Assembly (NCBI GenBank): GCA_027459705.1
Contig: DAIDHM010000154.1
Location: 1-62,948, forward strand
Length of the DNA: 62,948 bases
Source of the DNA: Ktedonobacteria bacterium
GTDB lineage: Bacteria > Chloroflexota > Ktedonobacteria > Ktedonobacterales > JACDGC01
Direction: 5' to 3'
The translations under genes were made by a program, and so were the position numbers. Positions 37,091 to 45,576 of this stretch are shown here, piece by piece (position 1 is the stretch's first letter; every line of letters starts with the position of its first letter). The notes beneath the pieces are model-generated. The model ran no database searches. It saw only the letters and a list, made by a program, of their open reading frames with translations, and was not told the DNA's origin.

Positions 37091-38251
37091 ATGTTGCAAT
37101 GGAGAGCACCACGAAAATGGACGCCGAGTGCCACGGTACTGCTTATGCTGGCGGCGCTCGGCCTGGTCAGTTGCGGCGCCAGCTCTGCGGGGAAGGTGAC
37201 GGTGACCGCCACATTGCCCACAGCAATGCAGGTCACTACCGTGGGGCCGACCGCGACGAGCGGACCTGTGGCAATCTGCCCTTCTTCACTGACAACACCC
37301 GCGCTTGCCACAGCGCTCGGCCTCACAGCTGGGGCTACCATCGCGCAAGTAGATTGCGTCAGCCTGCGTGGCAATGGCCAGATCGACGCCGTTATCCAGA
37401 TCCAGGCGTCCGCTACCCCTGTGGCGAGTGGAGGAGCGATAGATATCGATGTTGTGGCGCTGCCCCTGTCATCGCCCGTAACACCACTTTTAGCATTGCG
37501 CGGACTTGCCAGTGTCACGGTCGTCGTCAGTCAAGCGCGCACATTATTGATTAGCTCTACCGATGCTTTGAGTTGCGTCGCCACCAGCTCGTCGACTGCG
37601 TCAGGACCGCGTGTTGTCCGGGAATATGCCTGGAACGGCACTGCCTACGTTTTATCACTCTTCCCCGGCATCTATCCCTGGACGAATCGCATGGACGCTG
37701 AAGCGGCACAACGCCAGTTGGACCAGTCCGGTGGCGTAGCACAAGATCCAGTCTCTGTGGCCAGTGCCTTTGCAACCCAGCAATTGGGATGGGTAGCGGC
37801 GACTACAGCAATACGCCTGACGACGATCGCGCCTACCAGCGCGCAGGTGACACTCAGCAGCCCATTCGCACCGGGTGGCCTCATCATCAGTCTTGCGCGC
37901 CTGGGACGGACTGATACAACGGGAATCTGGGAAGTGGTGGGGGTCAGCACGGAGTCGGGATTTACCGTGACTGCTCCAGCATCTGGAACCACGATCGCAC
38001 CGCCCATTGTCGTCACGGGCACTGCCACCGCAAGTAGCCAAATCGCAGTGCGGATCTACGATCACGCTGGCTGCCAGATTGCTACGACAACGAATTTGAC
38101 AACCAACGCGGCCGGCACCTTCAGTGGCACGCTCAATTACCAGGCAGATCCTGGTGTCAGCGGCCCACAACCATGCGTCCTATGGATCGGCACAACTGAT
38201 CCGTTTACGGGTGCCTGGCAGAATGCGTGGATCACACCGGCGCTATGTTGA
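37091..38251 (+). CDS. Lipoprotein with C-terminal Gmad2-like immunoglobulin domain
   Basis: Protein of 386 residues. The signal peptide ends in a lipobox (LGLVSCG), so the mature protein should be lipid-anchored outside. A Thr-rich linker follows. The middle part (about 70-270) is unrecognised. The last 110 residues match the Gmad2 pattern of an Ig-like domain seen in spore germination and other exported proteins (TAPASGTTIAPPIVVTGTAT and VRIYDHAGCQIATTTN). The final Cys pair may form a disulfide. ATG 37091 has GAGGAG about 10 bases upstream. The gene follows pheT by 72 bp and could share its transcript. Confidence 0.7.
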   Translation: MLQWRAPRKWTPSATVLLMLAALGLVSCGASSAGKVTVTATLPTAMQVTTVGPTATSGPVAICPSSLTTPALATALGLTAGATIAQVDCVSLRGNGQIDAVIQIQASATPVASGGAIDIDVVALPLSSPVTPLLALRGLASVTVVVSQARTLLISSTDALSCVATSSSTASGPRVVREYAWNGTAYVLSLFPGIYPWTNRMDAEAAQRQLDQSGGVAQDPVSVASAFATQQLGWVAATTAIRLTTIAPTSAQVTLSSPFAPGGLIISLARLGRTDTTGIWEVVGVSTESGFTVTAPASGTTIAPPIVVTGTATASSQIAVRIYDHAGCQIATTTNLTTNAAGTFSGTLNYQADPGVSGPQPCVLWIGTTDPFTGAWQNAWITPALC

Positions 38252-38292
38252 AACTATATGCTCAATCCTTACGTTTTATGCCGGAGTGGAGG

Positions 38293-38550
38293 TCAGGCGG
38301 CAGGGAACCGCTCTGCGGCGGCCAGACCCATCGCGAAATACAGGAGTGCGGTATCTCCGAGCAACGTGATTCCCGATTCACGCTGTGAGGTGATGAGCCA
38401 CTGCGGCTCGGTCGTACGAATTGTCGATTCCTGCGCCGCGACCTGGAAACCATGGCGTTCCAGCACGGCGATCACATCATCCCAGGCTTCTGTGGTAAAA
38501 TCGAAGCGGTTAAGCGAGGCTAACCCGGCGGCGGAAGTTGAAGCATCCAT
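38293..38550 (-). CDS. Small hypothetical protein
   Basis: Protein of 85 residues, unrecognised, beginning MDASTSAAGLASLNRFDF. The pattern TEAWDDVIAVLERHGFQVAA looks like a small alpha/beta fold. ATG 38550 has GGAGG eight bases upstream; the open frame continues far upstream but without ribosome sites. It ends 41 bp from the lipoprotein gene, which is convergent. Confidence 0.5.
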   Translation of the reverse strand: MDASTSAAGLASLNRFDFTTEAWDDVIAVLERHGFQVAAQESTIRTTEPQWLITSQRESGITLLGDTALLYFAMGLAAAERFPAA

Positions 38551-38881
38551 TGTGATCGCCTCCTGAGTACACGATTGAGGGCGTCGCGCGGTGGCGCGAA
38601 CGCGATAGGACGAATAGCGAGCCGCCGAAATGTGCTCGCGCATTGTTCGAACCCTTGAACAATGCCCGACATGGTAAGCACTCTGGATATCCCACTTGGC
38701 GCTGCCCCGGCGGATAGACAGCAGTGCGGATACCCCGGCTGCCGGACGATCCGGTCCCAGAAGTTCCGGCCTAGCGACCTCATTATCAACGATACACAAA
38801 CGGGCGTCAACTGGACGCTCGCCAGGCGGACATGCGGGGTGCCCCAAATGGGCGACGGTGTTCGCGAAAGGAGCCGCGACG
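38551..38881. other. Divergent intergenic region with an operator-like inverted repeat
   Basis: This 331-bp gap holds an inverted repeat, CATTGTTC (38641-38648) and GAACAATG (38657-38664), with an 8-nt spacer. Such a dyad between divergent genes could be a repressor site, but no regulator gene is adjacent. The rest shows nothing. Confidence 0.4.
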
Positions 38882-39271
38882 ATGGCACAGCCTCTTCCTC
38901 CCCCGGTAACGACAATCCTTCCGCCACCGCCCTGGCCTGCGGATATTTTTCGCGGCGCCATCAAGGGTGATTATGCCCGTCGACTCGGCATTCCTGGCCG
39001 TCTGACCCAGGCAGTGATGGGCTTCATCCCCGTCATAGGCACCGTCTGCGCGTTTCGTGATTTCTTTGCCTGTCGCTCCAAACATGATCGGGTGGGAATG
39101 GTGCTCAATGGTCTCGCTTTGATCCCATTTCTCGGTGGATTCCCCAAAACTGCCGAAGTCATTCGCGCAATCCGACATATCGGGCATATCGCCGTGACCG
39201 GACAATTCGTGGTGGGTGCTCATGGACATCATGACCACGACCAGCATGTCGCACCACCTGCCGCGTCCTAA
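38882..39271 (+). CDS. Hypothetical protein with hydrophobic PT-like core
   Basis: Protein of 129 residues with a Pro-rich start (PLPPPVTTILPPPPWPADIF). The amphipathic core reads FIPVIGTVCAFRDFFACRSK then GMVLNGLALIPFLGGFPKTA, resembling the pretoxin-type segment that precedes polymorphic toxin domains; the likeness is weak. A His-rich tail (GAHGHHDHDQH) may bind metal. ATG 38882 has AAAGGAG upstream. It lies 153 bp before efp. Confidence 0.5.
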   Translation: MAQPLPPPVTTILPPPPWPADIFRGAIKGDYARRLGIPGRLTQAVMGFIPVIGTVCAFRDFFACRSKHDRVGMVLNGLALIPFLGGFPKTAEVIRAIRHIGHIAVTGQFVVGAHGHHDHDQHVAPPAAS

Positions 39272-39307
39272 CCTCTTAAAAATGCGCGGCAAAGGCAAAC
39301 CGCAACG

Positions 39308-39316
39308 TGTTATACT
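39308..39316 (+). promoter_or_regulatory. Possible extended -10 promoter of efp
   Basis: TGTTATACT fits the extended -10 consensus. The leader that follows contains two small hairpins, GGGACT/AGTCCC (39344-39364) and CCGAC/GTCGG (39385-39398), before the efp ribosome site. Confidence 0.4.
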
Positions 39317-39424
39317 ATCTTGAGAACTCAAACTTGAAAACCAGGGACTTCATAACTGAGTCCCCCTGCAGCGATATTTTACGACCGACTTAGGTCGGCG
39401 GAACTTCAGGAGACCACGGACACC

Positions 39425-39988
39425 ATGGCAACCACATCAGATCTCCATAAGGGCATGGTCATTCGTCACAGAGGCGAAAAATGGCGCGTCGTCGATTGGC
39501 AGCATCATGCTCCAGGAAACTGGCGCGCGATGGTTATCATCAAGATGAAAAACCTCAACAACGGGAAAGTCATCGAAGAACGGTTCAGCGCAGGCGAGAA
39601 GATCGAAGACGTGCACATGGAATACCATGACGCAGAATATCTGTACCATGATGGTGATACCTATCATTTCATGGAGAAAGAATCGTTCGAACAGGTCGAG
39701 GTGCCACAGGATATGGTCCAGGATATCCTCCCATTCCTGCGCGAGAACGATGCCGTAATGTTGGTCTATGCGGATGGCGAACTCAGCTCGGTAGATCTTC
39801 CCACTTTCGTGACGCTGCGTGTGGCATCGACCATCACGGCGGTGCGCGGCGATACAGCGACCAACGTTGAAAAACCTGCTACCTTGGAGACAGGAGCTGA
39901 GATCACCGTCCCCGCTTTTGTGAAAGAGGGCGATCTCATCCGGCTGGATACCCGCACGGGTAAATATCTGGAACGCGTCAAAGAATGA
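39425..39988 (+). CDS. efp: Translation elongation factor P
   Basis: EF-P binds between P and E sites and rescues ribosomes stalled at poly-Pro. The 187 residues comprise the KOW-like domain I and two OB domains. The domain I loop tip reads HAPGNWRA, so the residue aligned with the modified Lys34 of E. coli is Asn32. That residue cannot be lysylated or rhamnosylated in the usual way. No EpmA/EpmB or EarP gene is in the window. ATG 39425 has AGGAG 11 bases upstream. The proteome here contains long Pro runs (GH3 at 26866) that would need EF-P. Confidence 0.95.
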   Translation: MATTSDLHKGMVIRHRGEKWRVVDWQHHAPGNWRAMVIIKMKNLNNGKVIEERFSAGEKIEDVHMEYHDAEYLYHDGDTYHFMEKESFEQVEVPQDMVQDILPFLRENDAVMLVYADGELSSVDLPTFVTLRVASTITAVRGDTATNVEKPATLETGAEITVPAFVKEGDLIRLDTRTGKYLERVKE

Positions 39989-40054
39989 TCCTCGCATCAC
40001 CTCGCCAATGGGTGAAGCGCGATGCGAGCAACGCTAGGGAAAAGAAGGTTCTTC

Positions 40055-40429
40055 ATGGGAAAACAACCCGCCTATACTCCCGTTCCACGTGCCGCTATGG
40101 ATCATAGCCTCGTGACCACTGCCTTTGATTTACCAGGCTTTACGGTGATCCGTCCGCTAGGTATGGTACGGGGCATCGTCGTGCGGTCTCGTAGCATCAT
40201 TGGTCAGATCGGCGCGGGATTCCAGCAGATGTTCGGCGGCAATATCTCGCTCTATACCGAGCTCTGTGAGCGAGCCCGGACTGACGCTTACGAACTCATG
40301 ATTCAGCACGCCGCCCAAATGGGCGCGAACGCGATTATCGGTGTCCGTTATGACGCGAACGAGATCGCCGATGGGGTCACCGAGGTCCTTTGCTATGGCA
40401 CGGCGGTGCAGGCACAACCCAAAGGCTAA
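40055..40429 (+). CDS. YbjQ / UPF0145 family protein
   Basis: Protein of 124 residues with the family pattern [20 protein letters not shown], then [18 protein letters not shown] and [15 protein letters not shown]. The family forms pentamers and is sometimes called heavy-metal-binding, but its role is not known. ATG 40055 follows AAGAAGG. It lies 66 bp after efp and ends in a strong hairpin, so both may share a transcript. Confidence 0.82.
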   Translation: MGKQPAYTPVPRAAMDHSLVTTAFDLPGFTVIRPLGMVRGIVVRSRSIIGQIGAGFQQMFGGNISLYTELCERARTDAYELMIQHAAQMGANAIIGVRYDANEIADGVTEVLCYGTAVQAQPKG

Positions 40430-40481
40430 ACATCCCCGTTGAGCGAACCAACAGGTGGTTTCAACGGACGATAAGATGCAT

Positions 40482-40524
40482 ACAGACAGGTCCCAACCAG
40501 ATGAACCTGGTGGGACCTGTCTGT
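40482..40524. terminator. Hairpin terminator between YbjQ gene and pilin genes
   Basis: A near-perfect inverted repeat of about 19 bp (ACAGACAGGTCCC pairing with GGGACCTGTCTGT) with a bulge and a short loop, spanning 40482-40524. It separates the plus-strand YbjQ gene from the convergent minus-strand pilin genes. Confidence 0.65.
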
Positions 40525-40556
40525 GTTTGGGCTCATAGTATCCGTACGCCGCGCGA

Positions 40557-40799
40557 TCAACAAATGGTAGCGCCCGCAGCGGGTGTGCAAGTGACCTGGA
40601 TGCCTGGCATGTTCGAACTGACATTGGTGAGAGTTTGTTGCAATTTGGGTCCGAGGATTGCCAGACCAGCAATGCCTGCTGCGGCAATAACGGCAATGAT
40701 CAATCCGTATTCGACCAGGCCTTGACCGCGCGCTGAAATGGGTAATCGCCGGGCGATGGCGGATGTAAGGCAGTACAGATAGGCTTGTGCGAGAATCAC
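40557..40799 (-). CDS. Flp/Fap-type pilin, copy 1
   Basis: Pre-pilin of 80 residues. The leader VILAQAYLYCLTSAIARRLP is followed by the Flp processing site GQG/LVEYGLII. A hydrophobic helix and a short C-terminal tail with two Cys (QVTCTPAAGATIC) follow. Cleavage by TadV-type prepilin peptidase after the Gly is expected, with assembly by a tad system that is not in the window. The GTG at 40799 has GAGGAGGA upstream. It is nearly identical to copy 2. Confidence 0.82.
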   Translation of the reverse strand: MILAQAYLYCLTSAIARRLPISARGQGLVEYGLIIAVIAAAGIAGLAILGPKLQQTLTNVSSNMPGIQVTCTPAAGATIC

Positions 40800-40930
40800 G
40801 AGGCTCCTCCTCTTAGCTGGTTCGGTACGCACGTTTCCTTGCGACACCGATGGCCTGTGAGTGACAGGACACCAAGATTGAAGTCTGGCGCCTGTCAGTA
40901 CCAGAGACATGCAATGGCTTAACCGAATCA

Positions 40931-41173
40931 TCAGCAGATCGTAGCGCCAGCAGCGGGAGTGCAGACCGCCTTGACGCCAGGTAGGTTGGAACTGACGTTA
41001 GTGAGGGTTTGTTGCAGGCGTGGCCCAAGGATCGCCAGACCAGCGATACCAGCAGCGGCGATGACGGCGATGATGAGCCCATACTCGACCAGGCCCTGAC
41101 CACGCTCGGTGAGCGGCAGTCGTCGAGCGATAGCAGACGTCAGGCAGTACAGATAGGCTTGTGCGAGAATCAC
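40931..41173 (-). CDS. Flp/Fap-type pilin, copy 2
   Basis: Protein of 80 residues, nearly the same as copy 1: the leader is identical except near its end, and ILGPRLQQTLTNVSSNLPGV differs from copy 1 at a few positions. The tail VCTPAAGATIC is conserved. GTG 41173 has GAGGAGGA upstream. The two genes and their upstream sequences look like a recent tandem duplication on the minus strand. Confidence 0.82.
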   Translation of the reverse strand: MILAQAYLYCLTSAIARRLPLTERGQGLVEYGLIIAVIAAAGIAGLAILGPRLQQTLTNVSSNLPGVKAVCTPAAGATIC

Positions 41174-41313
41174 GAGGGTCCTCCTCTTTCTCTCAATAAG
41201 AGACGACGGGGGTAAGGCGCAGGGGGGAGTTTCATCCACTTTCCACCCAAATATGCGCGACTCAGGCATTGCAATACGCGCATAGCGTGCCAAATTTACC
41301 AAACAACCGAGTA

Positions 41314-41568
41314 TCAACAGATCGTAGCCCCTGCAGTTGGGGTACAAGTCGCCGAGATACGCGGCATATTGGTCCCGGTGTTAGCCAGCACAGATTGGAG
41401 TTTTGGTCCCAAAATCATCAATCCCGCGAGGCCGACCACCACGAGCACGGCGATCATCAGAGCATATTCGACCAGGCCCTGACCGCGCGCACGCGGGTGA
41501 CCAACATTGGAAAGAAATCCAGTCCTCACAAGGGTGAACCACCAGGCATGGAGGACAATCAAGGACAT
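41314..41568 (-). CDS. Flp/Fap-type pilin, copy 3 (divergent)
   Basis: Protein of 84 residues with the same core GQGLVEYALMIAV and a Cys-ending tail (TCTPTAGATIC). The leader is different (MSLIVLHAWWFTLVRTGF) and the spacing is shorter, so it diverged earlier than copies 1 and 2. ATG 41568 has AAGGAG nine bases upstream. It is the first gene of the three on the minus strand. Confidence 0.8.
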   Translation of the reverse strand: MSLIVLHAWWFTLVRTGFLSNVGHPRARGQGLVEYALMIAVLVVVGLAGLMILGPKLQSVLANTGTNMPRISATCTPTAGATIC

Positions 41569-41881
41569 GTGACACCACTCCTTCTGCGCGTCGAGCGCGC
41601 GAACATCATCGAGTAGACACATCCGACCAACTGCATGTGGCAACAAGATGGATGGTCCACTGATCCGCTAGTATTATGCCAACGAAACAATGGAGAAACG
41701 GAGGGCTTTGCCCCTCTGCCGCCTCAAAACTGGACTTGAGGTCATAATGAGAGATCTGAGTGCTGTCGTGCGTATACATTGATAAGCTCATACGTTGTCA
41801 ACGATTGCACGGTGAGCCGGATACATTGCGTGTCCGAGGCCAATGGCCTAAATCACCTCGCATCCAGAGGAGAACATCCGC
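41569..41881. other. Divergent region between pilin and liv genes
   Basis: This 313-bp gap should contain promoters of both the pilin row and the liv operon. I see the GAGGAGA ribosome site of livK at the right end but no convincing promoter hexamers. Confidence 0.4.
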
Positions 41882-43150
41882 ATGCAACATCGGCTCAAGC
41901 GAATCCTGACGCAGGGTTCGATCGCCGCGATTACCATCGCCTCGCTGGGGCTGGCCGCCTGCGGCAGCAGCTCAAGCGCAGGCACGAATGTGAACAAGGC
42001 GCTCATTATCGGCACTGATTTCCCCACATCTGGCACCGACGCCAGTCTCGGCCTGCCCACCCAGCAGGGCGCGGATCTGGCAATCGCCCAGAACGCGAAT
42101 CTGGGGAATGGTTATACACTGACCGCCATCGACAAAAACGATGAAGGCACCAGTGGTGCTGATCCAAACATCGGCGCTCAGAACATTCAGGACTTGATCG
42201 CCAATGCCCAGGTTATGGCGGTGGTCGGTCCCTTCAACAGCGGCGTCGCGAAATCCGAGATTCCACTGGTCAATGCGGCGACTCTGACGGAAATCAGCCC
42301 CTCGAACACCAATCCGGGACTGACGAAGCAGCAATATGCCGCGGCGAATAACATCAACTTCGCGCAGCTCCATCCAGCCGGACTGCCAGAATCTTATTTC
42401 CGCATCCCGGCCACGGACGAAGTCCAGGGCAAGGTAAATGGCGATTTCGCTTTCACCACCCTCGGCGCCAAGACCGCGTATGTCGTCGATGATAAAACGG
42501 TGTACGGCATCGGTCTGGCGACGCAGTTCAAGCAGGAATTCACCGCCAAGGGCGGCACGGTCGTCAATAGCATCGAGATCACCCCGGACCAGGTCAGCAC
42601 CTTCCCGTCCGTGGCGCAAACGATCATCGCCGCGAAACCTGACGTGATCTTCTATGGTGGCGTCACCTCGCAGGGTGGCGGCGCGTTGAAAGCCGCGCTG
42701 TATCAGGCGGGCGCAACGACACTGCCCATGGTTGGCGGCGACGGCATCGCGGATGATCCGGGCTGGATCACCACCGCGACGGCGGCTGGCTCCAACAACA
42801 CCTATGGCACCATCCCTGCGCCAGACCTTTCCTCGCTGACCTCCTCGGCCGGCAGTGCCTTCGTCTCGGCCTTCACTGCCAAATATGGCTCGGCTCCCGT
42901 GCCATACAGCGCTATGGCGTATGATGCGGCGATGATCGAGATCACCGCTATCAAGAACGTTATCGCTGCTGGCAAACCCGTCACGCGCGCCAATGTGCGC
43001 GATGCGGTGGCCGCCATCAACTACACCGGCTTGACCGGGACCATTGCCTTCGACGCGAACGGTGACAACTCCGGCGGCGCGCTCTATAGCGTCTACGAAG
43101 TCGTCAACGGCGCCTGGGTCTTCAAGCAGACGGTACACGTCGGCGCATGA
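41882..43150 (+). CDS. livK: Branched-chain amino acid ABC transporter substrate-binding lipoprotein
   Basis: Periplasmic-binding-protein type I fold, 422 residues. The signal peptide ends in a lipobox (LGLAACGSS). Family segments include FPTSGTDASLGLPTQQGADL and VMAVVGPFNSGVAKSEIPLV, with PDVIFYGGVTSQGGGALKA in the second lobe. It captures Leu, Ile, Val or similar ligands outside the membrane and delivers them to LivHM. ATG 41882 has GAGGAGA ahead. It is the first of five genes, livKHMGF. Confidence 0.93.
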   Translation: MQHRLKRILTQGSIAAITIASLGLAACGSSSSAGTNVNKALIIGTDFPTSGTDASLGLPTQQGADLAIAQNANLGNGYTLTAIDKNDEGTSGADPNIGAQNIQDLIANAQVMAVVGPFNSGVAKSEIPLVNAATLTEISPSNTNPGLTKQQYAAANNINFAQLHPAGLPESYFRIPATDEVQGKVNGDFAFTTLGAKTAYVVDDKTVYGIGLATQFKQEFTAKGGTVVNSIEITPDQVSTFPSVAQTIIAAKPDVIFYGGVTSQGGGALKAALYQAGATTLPMVGGDGIADDPGWITTATAAGSNNTYGTIPAPDLSSLTSSAGSAFVSAFTAKYGSAPVPYSAMAYDAAMIEITAIKNVIAAGKPVTRANVRDAVAAINYTGLTGTIAFDANGDNSGGALYSVYEVVNGAWVFKQTVHVGA

Positions 43151-43255
43151 CGCTCGTCGTCTGTTTGCGGAAAGCATAATCAGCGCGCGGCACGGATCTT
43201 CCTCCAGGGCAGATCCGCGTCGCGCGTGCCTGATATCAGAGGAGGCATGGTGGTG

Positions 43256-44215
43256 ATGTTGGAGTTCGCGGCGACCAACGGCGGCCCCGTTCTATTTTTT
43301 CAGCAATTGGAACTTGGCATTACCCTCGGTGCGATGTACGCGCTCGTCGCCCTGGGCTATACCCTCGTCTATGGCATTATTGAATTGATTAACTTTGCCC
43401 ATGGGGATGTCTTTATGTGGAGCACCGTCGTCTTATTGCTCGTCTCCAATGCCTTAGGCTTGAAAGGCACTCTGGGTGGCTTTGCCCTTATAGGAGTGCT
43501 CATACTCTTCCTGGCGATCGGGATGGCGGTCTCAGCTTTCCTGAACGTCAGCATCGAGCGCCTCGCTTATCGGCGCCTCCGCAAAGCCCCACGCCTTGCC
43601 CCTTTGATCGCGGCGGTCGGGGTTTCATTCATTTTGGAAAATATCGCGCAGTTGACGATTGGTAGCGGATTCATCGCCTTCCCGCCGATTTTTCCGACCA
43701 CCGCGCTCAACATCTTTGGCGTCAAGATCTCGATCTTGCACATTTTTATCTTCGGCTTGGCTGTGGGACTGATGTATGCGTTGGATCGCTTTATTCAGAC
43801 AACAAAACTCGGACGCGCCATGCGAGCGACCGCACAGGATCCCGAGGCGGCGGCGTTGATGGGCGTCAACGTCAATCGCACGATCTTCATGGCCTTTTTG
43901 ATCGGGGGTGCACTGGCGGGAGCGGCGGGATTATGTTATAACCTGGTTATCGCACAGGTGAATTTCTTCACTGGCTTCAAGTTCGGCTTGATCGCGTTTA
44001 CCGCTGCGGTCTTCGGTGGCATCGGCAATGTCTATGGCGCAGTCGCGGGGGGATTCGCAATCGGGATCATCTACGCACTATCAATCCAGTATTTCAATTT
44101 CCTGCCTGGTGGCGGTGTCGCATGGGTCGACGCGATTGTCTTCGGTATCCTGGTTCTTACCCTCGTCTTCCGCCCCTCTGGCATTCTTGGCCAGCAAGTG
44201 CCGGATAAAGTCTAG
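43256..44215 (+). CDS. livH: Branched-chain amino acid ABC transporter permease LivH
   Basis: Membrane subunit of about 319 residues with eight or so hydrophobic segments. LivH hallmarks are GAMYALVALGYTLVYGIIEL near the start and AMRATAQDPEAAALMGVNV, the coupling EAA-like loop. The start is ambiguous: ATG 43256, GTG 43253 and ATG 43247 share the frame behind AGAGGAGG. Spacing favours 43253 or 43256. Confidence 0.92.
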   Translation: MLEFAATNGGPVLFFQQLELGITLGAMYALVALGYTLVYGIIELINFAHGDVFMWSTVVLLLVSNALGLKGTLGGFALIGVLILFLAIGMAVSAFLNVSIERLAYRRLRKAPRLAPLIAAVGVSFILENIAQLTIGSGFIAFPPIFPTTALNIFGVKISILHIFIFGLAVGLMYALDRFIQTTKLGRAMRATAQDPEAAALMGVNVNRTIFMAFLIGGALAGAAGLCYNLVIAQVNFFTGFKFGLIAFTAAVFGGIGNVYGAVAGGFAIGIIYALSIQYFNFLPGGGVAWVDAIVFGILVLTLVFRPSGILGQQVPDKV

Positions 44216-44230
44216 AGAGGAGCCTGACGC

Positions 44231-45574
44231 ATGCCTACCTTCGCCCAATTCATGCGCGCACCATTCGCGCGTACAAATCACTTCTTCGAGACCACCAAGC
44301 TCGGGCCATATCCAATTGCCTGGTATGTCTCGGGGTGGCGCGGTGGTCTGCTGGTGTTGCTCGCCGCGATCCTTTTCCCCATCTTCTATGATCAGACATC
44401 CATCCAGCCCTTGCTCGGTGATGGCATCCAGGTCGGGATCTATGTCATCCTGGCACTCGGATTGAATGTGGTCGTTGGCTATGCCGGTCTACTCGATCTG
44501 GGCTACGTCGCCTTCTTCGCTATCGGTGAATATGTCGCGTCCTTCTTGACGACTGGCTACATCTTTAGCAAACTCGGGCAAAGCCCTATCATCGTGCTCA
44601 AGAGCCCAATGCCCTTCATCCTGATCTTTCCCGCCGCGGCTCTCTTCGCGGGATTTATTGGGGTGCTCTTCGGTGCGCCAACCCTGCGATTACGCGGCGA
44701 TTATCTCGCAATCGTCACCCTTGGACTCGGTGAGATCGTCCCGATCTTTTTTCAGAATGTTCCCTGGTTTGGCGGCAATGTGGGAGCCTCGGTCCTCTAC
44801 ATCCCAAATATCCAACTCCCTTCACTGGTGAGTTCCATCGTTGGCTTCACCACTATCTCACTGACCCCCCTTCTCAACAAGGCGGGGTTCTATTTCCTGA
44901 CGCTCATGATGGTCGTGATCGTGGTGCTGCTCACCAACTCTTTGCGCGAGTCCAGTTTGGGTCGCGCGTGGATCGCGATCCGCGAGGACGAGACCGCAGC
45001 CTCAGCGGCGGGCGTCAATCTGGTTCGCACGAAATTGCTGGCTTTTGCTTTCGGCGCGGCAATGGGCGGTCTGGGTGGGGTATTGGACGGTGCGAACTCC
45101 GGATCCATCGTTCCCACCGTCTTCAGTTTCAATACCTCGATCACCATCTTGATCATGATCGTATTGGGCGGGATCGGTAGCTTACGTGGTGTCATCCTGG
45201 GAGCAGCGATTTTACGTCTGATTGACTTCACCCTGCTCGGCCAACTGAATACTTTCCGCCAGACCAGCCCGTTGGTCACCAACATCCACGGTATCCTCCA
45301 CTTCCTGGCATTGCCGCAGTTCGATTTTAACCAGGCGAAGTTCTTGATTTACGGCTTGATCCTCCTGGCAATGATTCTCTTGCGCCCACAAGGGCTCTTG
45401 CCAGACCGCAGACGGCAGCGCGAATTGGTCGGCATTGGTGAGTCAGCCGAGGCTTATTCTGCGGTGGGGTTGCTGGAACGCGAAGAAGCGGGAGAAGGTG
45501 TGTCTGGTACTGGCTCGGAAGATATGACACTCTTCACCGGTTCTGGTTCTGACGCTCAGGGACGGGAGGGATAA
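44231..45574 (+). CDS. livM: Branched-chain amino acid ABC transporter permease LivM
   Basis: Second permease subunit, 447 residues. It carries GLNVVVGYAGLLDLGYVAFF, typical of LivM, and the coupling loop WIAIREDETAASAAGVN. A C-terminal hydrophilic tail of about 60 residues beyond the last helix (ending SGSDAQGREG) is longer than usual. ATG 44231 follows GAGGAG. It is followed two bases later by livG. Confidence 0.93.
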   Translation: MPTFAQFMRAPFARTNHFFETTKLGPYPIAWYVSGWRGGLLVLLAAILFPIFYDQTSIQPLLGDGIQVGIYVILALGLNVVVGYAGLLDLGYVAFFAIGEYVASFLTTGYIFSKLGQSPIIVLKSPMPFILIFPAAALFAGFIGVLFGAPTLRLRGDYLAIVTLGLGEIVPIFFQNVPWFGGNVGASVLYIPNIQLPSLVSSIVGFTTISLTPLLNKAGFYFLTLMMVVIVVLLTNSLRESSLGRAWIAIREDETAASAAGVNLVRTKLLAFAFGAAMGGLGGVLDGANSGSIVPTVFSFNTSITILIMIVLGGIGSLRGVILGAAILRLIDFTLLGQLNTFRQTSPLVTNIHGILHFLALPQFDFNQAKFLIYGLILLAMILLRPQGLLPDRRRQRELVGIGESAEAYSAVGLLEREEAGEGVSGTGSEDMTLFTGSGSDAQGREG

Positions 45575-45576
45575 AC

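Noticed and set aside
41972-43177. 401-codon minus-strand frame opposite livK
   Set aside because: livK has a signal peptide, lipobox and family motifs; the opposite frame is low-quality, Arg/Asp/Gly-rich and arises from codon bias.
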